Shown: piece after piece, positions 1 to 10,800 of the stretch
Layout of the letters: each line of letters starts with the position of its first letter
Numbering within the stretch: position 1 is the stretch's first letter
Assembly (NCBI RefSeq): GCF_932526225.1
Contig: NC_064047.1
Coordinates: forward strand, 9,599,994 to 9,663,993
DNA: 64,000 bases
Source: Nematostella vectensis
Lineage: Eukaryota; Cnidaria; Anthozoa; Actiniaria; Edwardsiidae
Reading direction: 5' to 3'
Notes under the pieces: model-generated
Told to the model about the DNA's origin: nothing
The model's database searches: none
What the model saw: only the letters and a program-made list of their open reading frames with translations
Translations under genes and position numbers: made by a program

Positions 1-438
1 ATCGCTGCAGGGGCGCTCTCCAGTGCCGGGGTGGGAGTCTCTTTGAGTGGGATGGGGATTCTGATCGGCGGTCCGCTGGCAGGGGTCGCTGGGCTGGTCG
101 GTATCGTGGGCGCGGGCGCGGGGGTAGCCTCCAGGGGTCTTACGACCAAGGTGGCTAAACACGAAGACTCGATGGTTTTAGCGGAGAGTAAGAAAAACTC
201 GATCAGCGAGCTGGTCTCTAAGGCTCTGCAAGACGGGCGTATCTCAGACGAAGAGTTTCGGCTGATACTTCAGGAACAAGAGAGATACAACGCGCTCAAG
301 GCCGCTATCAGAGCTCGATACGGCCTCACATCGCGTGATAAAAAAAGCGGGAAAGGGCCCTCCCTGAAGGCACGCGAAAAGATGAAAAAGAGACTGCGAA
401 AAATTCGCGAGGAGTTCGGGAGCGAGGTGTTCGAGTAG
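1..438 (+). CDS. 3' part of an unrecognised protein, probably element-encoded
   Basis: The frame is open from the first base to a TAG at 436-438, so the true start lies left of the window; no ATG is needed inside it. The protein begins with a Gly/Ala/Val-rich hydrophobic stretch, roughly the first 40 residues, that could form one or two membrane or fusion-like helices. A Lys/Glu-rich half follows, containing a short acidic segment (residues DGRISDEEF) and a highly basic tail. Local GC is well above that of the flanking DNA and there is no visible intron. I recall hydrophobic-plus-basic proteins of this kind from mobile elements in cnidarian genomes, but cannot name the family. It is unlike the host genes elsewhere in the window in having a GC-rich, single-exon layout. 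Function unknown. Confidence 0.5.
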   Translation: MAAGALSSAGVGVSLSGMGILIGGPLAGVAGLVGIVGAGAGVASRGLTTKVAKHEDSMVLAESKKNSISELVSKALQDGRISDEEFRLILQEQERYNALKAAIRARYGLTSRDKKSGKGPSLKAREKMKKRLRKIREEFGSEVFE

Positions 439-573
439 AACTCAGGTGTAAACGCCACGCCAGCGGCTTTGAATTTACGGCCGAAAAACGGTTATTCCGC
501 GCCCCGTAGGTTGGCGGCCCTCCTCGTTTTCGCGGCCCTCCCCGACGCCATCGCTATTTGCCCCAAAAAGCCG

Positions 574-690
574 TGTACGCGAAACGCGCCCGGCCTACTT
601 TAGCAATTGCCCTAATTATTTATGTACGCGAAACGCGCCCGGCCTACATGAACGATTGCCCTAATTATTCATGTACGTGAAACATTATAC
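574..690. repeat. 49-bp direct tandem repeat, about 2.3 copies
   Basis: The motif TGTACGCGAAACGCGCCCGG starts at 574 and again at 623. A partial third copy (TGTACGTGAAAC) starts at 672, giving an exact 49-bp period. It lies about 140 bp after the stop of the left-edge ORF and has the same high GC, so it may be the terminal region of that element. Between here and 915 lie G-rich and C-rich tracts with no gene. Confidence 0.75.
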
Positions 691-915
691 GCTTGATATA
701 TAGAGACGGGGCTGGGGGGCCCGGAGGGGGGATCCGCGGATCCCTAGCCTAAGATGGGGTTGGGGGGGTCGGAGGGGCCCGCCGCGGCCCCCAGGGGGGT
801 TTCACTCAAACTACTCAGTCCCCCCTTTCCTTATAATAAATGGCAGCCATTTTGACATTGTATGTGCACTATTACGCATGCGTGGCGGCCATGTTGTCTC
901 TTATTTCTGGGAATG

Positions 916-997
916 CTGGGTACCAGAGTCTCGAGCTTCGTTTGTTTCAGTAGTCAGCGCATTGTAAACGAACGAAGCTCAAGACTCTGGTACCCAG
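916..997. repeat. Short inverted-repeat (hairpin) element
   Basis: The arm starting CTGGGTACCAGAGTCT at 916 is matched in reverse complement by AGACTCTGGTACCCAG ending at 997. The arms are about 32 bp with few mismatches, around a loop of under 20 bp. It ends 23 bp before the hAT-like element at 1021. Confidence 0.7.
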
Positions 998-1464
998 GGT
1001 ACGGACCTGCGGACTTTAATCAGTGGCGGATCCAGGGGTGGTGACAGGGGTGACATGTCACCCCCTTGTTGGGCGGAAAAAAACGCATTTTTTTGGAATT
1101 TGATGTATCGCGATATTCACTGGACGAAAACAAGACAAAATGCCAGGCCAAGAATGGTCTGAATGGCGGAACAGAAAAGCCGAAAACCCCATCGGATAGC
1201 ACTTTTCAAGATTTTTTAACCCTAAAAGATAGCACAGTGGGTGTGGTCGAATTCTAACCCTAAGCTCTAAAATCACTTTGAGACCCCCTAAGAGATAGCA
1301 AAAGCGAGAGAATTTTATAGATAGGGCGATCACGCTATCGTCTACTCTTATGGAGAGCCGCCTGGCGACGATACAAGAATCCCGGGCTAAACATGAGATT
1401 GACTTGACCAACTGCCGCGGGCATAGACATATGAGCTCACCCATGAGCTCGGATAAGAGGTTAT

Positions 1465-1713
1465 GTGGGAATAGCTAAATCATCAACAGATGCCAAATAT
1501 CGAGGATGCTGCCTTCATTCACTGAATCTAGTCATATGCCACGCCTGCGATATAGTACGCAATATGCTGGGTTCTCGCCATGAGCTTTTCAAGTTTTTCG
1601 ACAACTCGCCGGCAGAATTCCTTTTAAATTGTGTTGTTAATGATGCACTCGCACCCGAAAATAGAAAGCGCAAACTAGAAGATTTTTGCAAAATTTGCTG
1701 GGTTGCACTATAG
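1465..1713 (+). pseudogene. hAT-family transposase relic (ZMYM1-like core fragment)
   Basis: An 82-codon open stretch resembles the central region of hAT transposases of the ZMYM1-like group. The Cys-His-SLNLV segment (C-LHSLNLVICHAC) is followed about 50 residues later by a K-R-K-L-E-D-F-C-K-x-x-W-V motif, the usual spacing of the conserved CxHxLNL and RW motifs. It has no catalytic N-terminal part and no C-terminal dimerisation domain, and a stop follows WVAL. It lies inside the element bounded by 1021 and 2374 and is the best evidence for that element's superfamily. Confidence 0.6.
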
Positions 1714-1784
1714 GATATGCAATAGTGTGGATCGATGGAGGTCTGTAGGCGTTTTAAGGCAGCGCAACCATGGCGGATGGTGGT

Positions 1785-2130
1785 GGCCCAGGTGGCGCAG
1801 TTGGCAGAGCGTCGCTCTGTAGTGCCTGTACCTCTCACCATGGGTTCCGGTTCGATTCCCGGTCCCTACGTGAGTAGAGTTAGTTGGCCACGCCTTTGTT
1901 CCGAGGGTTTTTCTCCGAGTTCTCCGGTTTTCATCCCTCCCCCAAAACCAACAATTTCGATATTAGCTGTGTTTCGTGGTCAGACATGAGTTGAATGGCG
2001 GCTGCCTTGACATGCCTTCAACTCGACTACGTCTGAATCTGCGCTCTCGTGATTCAGCTTCCCAGCTGCAATTAGAGTTATTAGCTACTCCAATGTATTT
2101 GTTTATTTAGTATTTTATTTTTATCTTCTT
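1785..2130 (+). mobile_element. tRNA-derived SINE, copy 1
   Basis: An A-box-like TGGCGCAGTTGG (1793-1804) and a perfect B box GGTTCGATTCC (1849-1859) form a tRNA-like RNA polymerase III head. It is followed by a body (CGCCTTTG-TCCG-GG, TTTTTCTCCG, CAAAACCAACAATTTC) and an AT-rich tail. The same head-body-tail order recurs at 32785-33095, which confirms an interspersed element and not an isolated tRNA gene. It is nested in the hAT-like element. Confidence 0.8.
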
Positions 2131-2379
2131 TTCTAAGTATTCCTCCAGATAGTAAGAGGAGCTGGTGTATGCTTTTAGTTTTCTGTAATTCGTTCGAGGG
2201 GTTCTTAGAAGGTCACTTTTCAAAAAACAAGAAATAAGTAACGCGATTTTCACAAACAGGGAAAATAAAAGTATTCTCGAAATTTCGTAGACGAATTTGT
2301 AATATGAAATATATACTCCTTAAAAAATCGCGACAGACGTCACCCCCACTTTCTAAATCCTAGATCCGCCACTGTTAAT

Positions 2380-4380
2380 ACAGATTGGAATAATACGTTT
2401 CCTATCCTAACTTTACTGTAAGGGAATGACCGACCGTTACAGCTTGCGTTGCAGCGCATTTAATCCAGACCCCCCCCCCCCCCCCCCCCCCTTAGACACT
2501 TAAGCAAAGGACGCCGGCACATCTTGGTAGTTCAAACCTTGGGCCTTCTGCAAGACGTTTTTTTCCCAATCGTAGAATTACCGGAACAATATAACTCGAA
2601 ATTTCATAGTATTTAGAATAAGCAAACATTTCTTACTAGCTTATACTTCCTCTGCATATCGACTTATCGACATATCGACGAAAACGTTCGGGTTACCTGT
2701 GTTAGAAGGCCTGCTGCGACAGTTTGAACTTTGGAAGCGGCCGCCAAATACAAATAACTTTGCCCATAAATTTCACATATTTAGGTCGGGAATTGGACAA
2801 GAAACGTTTTAGATTTTAAGGTAAGAGTACTGATGATGATAACGTGTGTTTAATACAAGAATTCATTTCGTTTACATAGCGAAATTTATCCTTGAATGTT
2901 CGCTTAAAGATAGCGGAAATTCGCCTTCAGAAGTCCAACATATCTTATTAATACATATTACTAACTTCGCTTCTATCAATCCTCGAATTCTGTTGTGGCT
3001 TTTTCATCTCATACAGTCTCAATATTTTGTTTTGCAGGCATAAACCGCGAATAATCTCGCCGAGCCACTCCAGAATCTAGTAAAGATAAGCCCATATTTC
3101 ACAAGAACATTGTACCATAAACAATTAAACGATGAAAACACAACAGCACTGAAATGTCCATGAAGAGATGAAAGTTTGTCAACTTTGCTGATCTTGTCAG
3201 GACTCTTTGGGAAAAGAGGATACTGGCATATAACTTCAATCTCTGGTGCGCATTTGTAGAAACAGAAATGCGAGTGTATTCCTAATTCTTCTTTGTTTTC
3301 GAAAAATAGCGTAGTTTTGTCCTGTCTATAGTCAACAATCACAGGGCAACCAAAGGCTGCTATACTCTATACCGTATATATTTATGGCTATCAAATCTTT
3401 AAAATTACAGGAGTGCATTAGATTTTAACCATTCGCTGGTGCTTCTTATTAGTTTTGGGCGTTTAATGTAGTTTTTAGTTAAAAATGGAAATGTAAGATT
3501 GAGCAAGAAGCAAACTTTGATATATGAGAAATGCAAAAACGGTGTGACCATAAAGTTGCTAGATACATTTAATAGTAAATAGTATTTGCGATTACCATTG
3601 ATAAGAGAGCCTATTAAAATATGCCACTCATAAGAGTGCTGGTAAAAGAGGTAGGGTCACAAATGTAATGTGCCCACAAATTTATCATCCCACAACTGTA
3701 ATAAGAAGTTGTCTACAAATGTACTAAACCCACAATTGTAATAACAAGTTGCACACAACTGTAATAACCTGGATCTCACTAATTGAGTACAATTGTCTGA
3801 ACTCATATATAACTGACATTCATAAATTGCATTATCGTTATTATTGTTGAGTCCACGAGGGATTTGTTCAGTTCATTAAAAACCCATTCAGACAAGCACT
3901 CTTTCCATAGTTTTAATCGTAGTTTTAATCCCCCAACACGCCGATACAACAATTTTTTACATTTTCTTGTTCGGGTGGAAGAAGAGAAGAATGCAGCATT
4001 TTCATGAATCAGGCTATTTTTAGACGCGCGGATTAGCCAATAAGATGCGACCTTTTTGTTGACGTTTGACTGAACTCATATGCCCGCGCAGTGTCAAACA
4101 AAAAGCTATGTTCTCTCTCCGATACTTTGACTTTCGTATATTTTCTATTCTTGAATTTGAGGTTATAGATCCAACTCTAACGACTTTGAATTCTAATTTG
4201 CAGTATTTCTTTTTGTAAACAAATTCAAACCGACGGGTGATGAACACTTAAAATTAATTCTTCCTAAATGAAATTTGCGCGAGCAACAAGCGTAAACGTA
4301 ACTGATTGACCCGTTCGTGCGCGCGCATCTAAAGATAGCCTGGTCCATAAAAAAACGCCGTGAAACTACTTATATAAAGA
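2380..4380. other. Intergenic DNA without a recognised gene
   Basis: It holds a C homopolymer of more than 20 bases at about 2468-2491, weak short repeats of a CACAACTGTAATAA type at 3650-3790, and otherwise AT-rich unique-looking sequence. No open stretch here has splice-consistent coding character. The 3' UTR of the minus-strand MACPF gene should lie just below 4381. A clear AATAAA on the minus strand was not found close to the stop. Confidence 0.5.
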
Positions 4381-4829
4381 TTATTCATTGCATAATAGCT
4401 CCATCCTCATAGAGATATGTCCTTGCCAAGTTACAGGTCTCACGCGGATAAATCTGGCTGAAATTGTTGGCCTGAAAATGTGCTGCACCTTTGTATTCCT
4501 ATCCGTATTCCCTGTGAGTATTTTCCCGCCATCGTAGGAGGTAAAATCTGATTCATTCTCACTGTACTCCACTTTGTACTCGGTCACCCACTGGTCATAA
4601 TCCTGCCGCCCTTGGGTGATAATTCCTGTAATTTTTGTGATTCCGCCAAACGCGATTTGGAGCCATTGGTTTTTGTCATTGACTCTCGAGGACCAGGCGC
4701 CGGTGCCCCTTGAGTCTGCCACAGTGTCGAGCCTCGATCGCTGGGGACGGTGTCTATTGTCCCACATGGTGGACGCGGAGATTACACCGTCAGGGATGAC
4801 TTTGTTTTTCATTCCACATGCGAATAAAC
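4381..4829 (-). CDS. MACPF gene terminal exon: F5/8 type C (discoidin) domain
   Basis: One exon codes 148 residues and a TAA stop (4383-4381). The F5/8C hallmarks appear in order: an I-S-A-S segment near the start, W-x-x-x near residue 60 of the exon (GAWSS), [27 protein letters not shown], and the closing RFIRVRP, W, SMRMEL with a final Cys. Length and motif order match a complete domain. Such domains bind phospholipid or carbohydrate outside cells. An open frame on the opposite strand over 4616-4981 is a shadow. Confidence 0.9.
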
Positions 4830-7800
4830 CTAAAAACGTATCAACAAAATTTAGCCAAAAATTGTCGTTTTGGAAAACCTGCACGATTCTTGTCATTTTT
4901 AGGGCTGCCGTACCGCAGGTGCTTCGCAAACTTTGTGAATTGTATTCAGAAGAGAAAAACAGTGACTTTGACCATCTTTAGTCAATGGAGAAAGCTTCTG
5001 AAAAGAAACTAAAATTCCTCGGTACCAGACGCCTAAAACGACAACGGTTTCTTCATATGTAAGCAAATATTTCGTATAGTAACACCACCGGAGTTGCAGT
5101 TTACGGGATTTTGAACCCTCGTGACGCCACGAGGCACAGAAAATCGACACATAAGTCACATCTTATTACACGATATAAAAAGGAGATAACGTAATTTTGT
5201 TTGTTTCATACTGTGCATAGGTTATTTGCCCCAGAAATCACGTGACTTTTTAGCGGAAATTTTAACAAGTCCTCTCATTGACAGCGCGTAGCCCCAGATC
5301 CAAGATGGCGGCCGATCGATTTGTTTGGCGATAAAACACCATCCACCGCCTGAAACGGCTAGAACACGTACCTATACATAGTTTATCTTCGCCCTTGGGT
5401 TCTTGTCCTTCTACAGTACACCTCTCAACACAAGTATTTCCAATTTTTGCGTGACGACATCGCCCACATTGTGAAGGGTCATCTTGGCTGGAACAGCCTT
5501 TACATTAAAAAGACGTTGTCAGAAACCGAAAAAAAAAACCTTTGTCAATATGCAAACGGCGAATAGCAAATGCCAAATGGCAGTTCTACGACCGAAAGCT
5601 GCTTCTGGGTTCTAATTATTCGTACAAATAAATGTGATAAATAAACTTCAACTATACCAAAGCAATTGATTGATGGTCTTTAATAGATTGTCGTATTATT
5701 TTTCCCACTTTTCTCTGAATACGGTAGAAATATAACGAGACACAAAGTACAGTTCGGTCTTATAACTTCCATTTGCTATTCGACATTTGCTCTGCCAACG
5801 TTGAGGTGTATATAACACAGGTCACTCTTCACTTCGAACGACTTGCAAAGTGCTGTAAACAACATATTTGGTCATCAGGAGCGTGGGGGATTATCCGGGT
5901 ATTACAGGTTTTTAGGAGGGAAAACAATTGGCGTAATGTGTCATTTTGGGGGCAGCCTGTAGGGAAAAAAATCTATCATCTTAACAATCGACTCCTAACA
6001 ACTGCTCAAGCTATCGAATATTTATCATTCCTTTTGATATTTTAAAAAATAAAATTAATGTAAATCGTAAGTCTGCAAATTGGCTCCCATCAAACAAACA
6101 GTACTAAATACTATATTTGGTTGTCAGGTGTGCGAGGGCGAGTCAGGGACCAACTATTTCATCTGTGTGACAGGGAAAGTAGAATTTCCTGCTCAAAGTA
6201 TTTTATCTGGAATGTTTTTCTTTATTGCTTGCGCTCGAATTTTGATTTTATTTGTTTTTATTTTTATTTTTTTAGGGTGAGGGGATTCTGGGTGTTGTTA
6301 GTTTATATCCTTTGTATTTCTGGGATGTGTAATTTCGGGCTCAGTCGGACTCTCCGTTATGTCTATAGCTAAGTACCCCCCTCCCTTCCATTTAATTTTT
6401 GTGTTTTTAAGGGGAGGAGGGAGGAAGAGGAATTCTGGGTGTGTTAGAAACTTAACCCTATTCAGACCGGGGGGGGGGGGGGGGGGGGGGGCTTTTGAGG
6501 CCTCCAGCACCTTTGAGCTGTAATAATCTTTGAACTAGTAGGGCTAGAGCATTTCCTAAAATTTATCTGGGAGCAGTTTGGTGTAAACAACATTTTGATA
6601 TGTGTAACCTGATAACCATAGCAACCAAGTTTCGATTTGTTCAACGTAAGTCCATGTCATATAAATATTTTATACCAAGTTTTGATGAAACATCTTTATT
6701 TTAGGGGGGAGGGCTGACGATATTTTTTGTCAAATTATAACCTTCTCGAATTAGTGCTTGTGGAAATAGAAAAAAAAACATTCATATCCACCTGAAATCA
6801 TTAATACAACTTGAAACGAAGATTAAATATTGTCAAAAAGCTTCAGATCTTGCCATCGAGTTTTTATTGATTAAAATATATAACTTTCATTAATTTCAAG
6901 ATGGCGGATCCAAGATTGCGGATCCAAGATGGCGGATGCTGATGTCACATAATAGGCTAATTTTTTTTAACTAACATCTAAATTTGGCAAAATCCTTTTT
7001 TTGTTACTTTATTTTAAATAAAAAGTAGAATTTTTTTGGGGGGGAAAGAGATTTAAACTATTACTTTAATTGAGAGTCCATTCGCAAATTTATGCTATAT
7101 TAAAGGTACCATGCCAATCAATGACGTCACAGGTGTCATATATTGTTGTCATAGAAACAGTGTCACTAATAATATATGTCTACTGCAAGGATAATAAGGT
7201 TATCTGAAAAAGACATACAGAAATACATATCTAAAAAAACAAAAATATTGCCCGTTTCTGCTCACTTAAGGGACGTCATCGTGACGTCACAAAGACATTT
7301 TTTTTAAGAATATCAGTCGTTTTTGAATACGAACTGATTATGATAGCGTATTTGGATTTTGGATGTTCTATGCAGTTTCGAACGATAGGCATTTAAGATG
7401 CCCTTAAATGACGTCATAATGACGTCATATTGTGTTGCTATGGCAACACAATAACACCATTCTTTGCCAGATAATGATTCTTTAAAAATTTGTTCATAAT
7501 AGCTCCAATGGTTCCAAAGTTACGGTTGGGGGGGGAGGGTGGGGAACAAGAGAGCCCCCCGCCCCCTGGTCAGAGGAAGCCCCAAAAATCCCAGTCTGAA
7601 TGACATGACGGAAAAACCGCAATTTGAGATAAAGAAAGAAGACACAATTTCTTACAATGGCCATCGGTTCCTTGTATCCCTGGCTGATTTTTGAAACACA
7701 AATAACGTGAGGCCGAAATGCACATACCCAGATTTTTGCTTTTTAAGATATTTTTTTCCTTGATCATCCTTGCGCTATGTATGAGCTCAGGGACGAAAAG

Positions 7801-10800
7801 CTCAAATTTCAATGACACTTTACAAAAAGTCGCACCAATTTTAAAAAAGTCGCATTTGATATTTTGTTTGCTATTACTCAAAAAGTACTTAGAGAAATTT
7901 TCCGACTCATTAGATCTGAAATGAGCTTATTTGAAGCGTTAAGTCATGTTTTTACGTCATGTCAGTCTGAATAGGGTTAACAGTCTCCATTCTTGTTATT
8001 TCTGGTTCTGTTGTTGTGTAATTTTGGGTTCTGTCGGACTCTCCGTCATGTTTCTTGATAAGTCCCCCCTTCTTTCTGCGTGGTCGAGAGTCCCTGTTAA
8101 TCTCTTAACTCTTACCCATTAAAGGATCGCAGAGTCTGTGGCATGGCTTGTTAACACAGTATGGGCTGTTTTCTTCGGGACTTAAAGTAACGCCTCTACA
8201 TTTCGTCTGGATTGAGGCTCTCCCTTTAACCACGTGGACATTACTGACCTACAAATACCAAACATATGCTTCACACTTGTCTAAAGGGGAGGGACAAACA
8301 GGCCTGTAGCCAGGATTTTGTGCGGGAGGAAAGGAGGAAAGGAGGAGGGGGTGGGGGGGGGGGTGAGTTTATTTACCAATAAAGGGTACCATTTTCTCTT
8401 AGTTAGCTCGTTCTACCCCGAAGTGCTAGTAATTTATGCTTCACCCTTATCTAAAGGGAAGGACGGGGGCAATCTTCATGCAGGTTTGCATCCCTAGACA
8501 GTTGAGTACACAGGATTGTCAGGGAGGGGGGGGGGGGGGGTGCGCAGTCATAGGTATCATGTGAAAAACGAATAGCATTTGATGATTTCTTGATAGGAAA
8601 TGACCCACTTTATGCCGCCAAAAGGTGTCCGCGCGCACCCGGCGACCCCCCTCCCCCCGTGTACGCGCCTGCTAGAAAAAACGACAGTTTTTCAAACAAG
8701 ATTGACTGATATGAAATATAAGGAAATCCTTAGAAAAACAATGAACCCTCCCCTTGCCTGCAACCCTTGATTCGCCCCCCGCCTTTATGGAAACCCTAGA
8801 TCCGCCCCTGTTTTTTATATAGACCATTTTCACGATGTTGCGCGCGCATTCAAAAATTCCACAGAGTGGCGGGCCACAGCTGATCCAAAATGGCGGAGTT
8901 TACAGACGAAGCTCTAGAAAAATCTGCCAGACTGCTTCTTTTACAGAGTTTTGGCGCTAGAGTCAAATTCCCCTTTGTCCGCATCATTTCGGATGGCCCG
9001 CCAGTCTGTGGCATTTTGGACGCGCGGAACATGGTGAAAACGGTCTATTTCCTTACTTGCAGAGACTTTTCGCCGTTTCCAAACGCATAGTACGAAGCAT
9101 CAATTGGATTCTCTGTGTCCACAAGGGATAAATACACGTCTCCTTTGTGGTCACGTCCATGAGATTTCCCGTACTCAATAACAGTACTCCCCTCGCCCTC
9201 CTTTATACACACGAAGTACGGCTGGAACAGGAACGGGTCACCAAGTCCAAGGGCACTTTTGTGGGTAGTCCCAACTTTATGGAGGCCTTTCTGTATTAAG
9301 AATATCCAATTACCAAATTACTTTCAACTGCACACAACAAAATTCAAATTGAGTTCTGCACGCGTAGCAAGGGCTGACGCTTTAACGCATGCGGCGCGCC
9401 ATCCATCCTATTTTTACCAAAAGAGGTATTTCTGTATATTGATGAGTCGCAATTTCTTAAACTTTTTGAATATATGAAAAGTATGTCCCTAATCCTAACT
9501 ACGCACTTATTGTGCTAACATTACATTTATGTCACGATGTTTACATGTTTACAAGGCCATGATTTGGAGCTATTCTTTCAGAGAAGACATAAGGAAAGCA
9601 ATAGCTGATATGTCACAATTTTTTCGGCTGTAGTTTATAGTACACTACCAATATTTAAAATAAATATATAATGCCTTGAATACCTTAAATTCATCTTCCA
9701 GACAAAATCTTTAAGGTTTTTAGGTCTTTACCTTAGATACATTGGATATAATAACATCTTTTAGTCAAATTTTAATAGTTACTCATGTTTTTGAGGGTAA
9801 AGTTTTTCCTACCTTAAAGATAGCAACATTTTCCTGGCCAATTCTTAGGTGGTACCACGTGTCCTTGTTGCTCGGGTTCAATGAGAACACGACGTAGATC
9901 GGTCCTGCACTGGCCGCTGCGAAATGTATACACTCGCCTTCCCGTGACCGCTTGACCATGTTCTCGTTAAGCCATTCCACATTACAAGGCCATAGGATCT
10001 GTCTCAGTTCGTCCCTTTCTACCATTTCACGTTTACCCGAGGGCCGTTCTTGCTTACCGCTTCTCGGCCATGTAACTAAAGCAACTGGTATGTCCTTCAG
10101 TTTTATGTTGTATGGTTTATTTTCCCCTTCAAAGTAGGCGTCGTTTAGCGTGAGGAAACCTGTTCCCTCGTTGTAAACCAATTCTACACCAAGTATCGTA
10201 ATGATCTTCTTATTGTCTGAAGTCTTCTCAGGATAAGCGTTGTACAGAACGAATTTTCCGGTCTCGTCACTCGTGAACCATTTGTTATTCCTAAAGGATA
10301 TGAAAAATGTTTCTTACAGATTATTGACTGGTCAAGCCTTACGAAAGTAAGTGTTTTTGGAATATAACTAGTTCTTTTTTTACCCGAATGTCTCAAGTCA
10401 TTTTATTCGGTTCATAACCCAAACGCCTTTCGATCGCATATGCAATCAGCTTATTCACGACATGACGGAAAAACATGACGTGACGCGTCAAATAAGCCCA
10501 TTTCACATCGAATAAAGGAGGAGAATTTCTCTGAGTACTTAGTAACTTATAGCAAAACAAAATATCAAGTGCGACTTTTTTTAAATCGATGCGAATTTTT
10601 GTAAAGTGTCATTGAAATTTGAGCTTTTCGTCCCTGAGCTGATACACAGGGCAATGATGATCAAGGAAAAATTATATTAAAAAACCAAATCTGGTTATGT
10701 GCACTTCGGTCTCACGTTATTTGTGTTTTGAAAATCAGTCCGTAATATAAGGAACCTATAGCCATTGTATGTAATTGTGTCTTCTCTCTATCTGGAATTG

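Larger units (their letters stand above)
1021..2374. mobile_element. Non-autonomous hAT-like DNA transposon with 5-bp target duplication
   Basis: The left end is CAGTGGCGGATCCAGG. The right end is CCTAGATCCGCCACTG, its inverse with one mismatch. The flanks carry the identical 5-mer TTAAT (1016-1020 and 2375-2379). CAGTGGCG-type termini are typical of hAT elements. Most hATs make 8-bp duplications, so the 5-bp duplication places it with 5-bp-TSD relatives. Inside are a transposase relic (1465-1713) and a nested SINE (1785-2130). At 1220-1300 a short motif (CCCTAAAAGATAGCA) also recurs near 44890 and 45235. Confidence 0.8.

Noticed and set aside
4616-4981. Plus-strand open frame of 121 codons
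   Set aside because: Antisense shadow of the F5/8C exon, whose motifs and splice acceptor are clear on the minus strand.
5880-6180. Possible extra Cys-rich exons around 5890-5960 and 6110-6180
   Set aside because: Acceptor-like sites exist, and words resemble each other, but frames hit stops before any donor and the gene model is complete without them.
9057-9057. Separate gene starting at the F5/8C exon
   Set aside because: At first the phases of exon 11 (0) and exon 13 (1) did not join. Exon 12 at 8248-8116 resolves this exactly, so one gene is the simpler model.
8890-9090. Plus-strand open frame starting at ATGGCGGAG
   Set aside because: It lies inside a TIR-bounded element and its end overlaps the antisense of MACPF exon 11.
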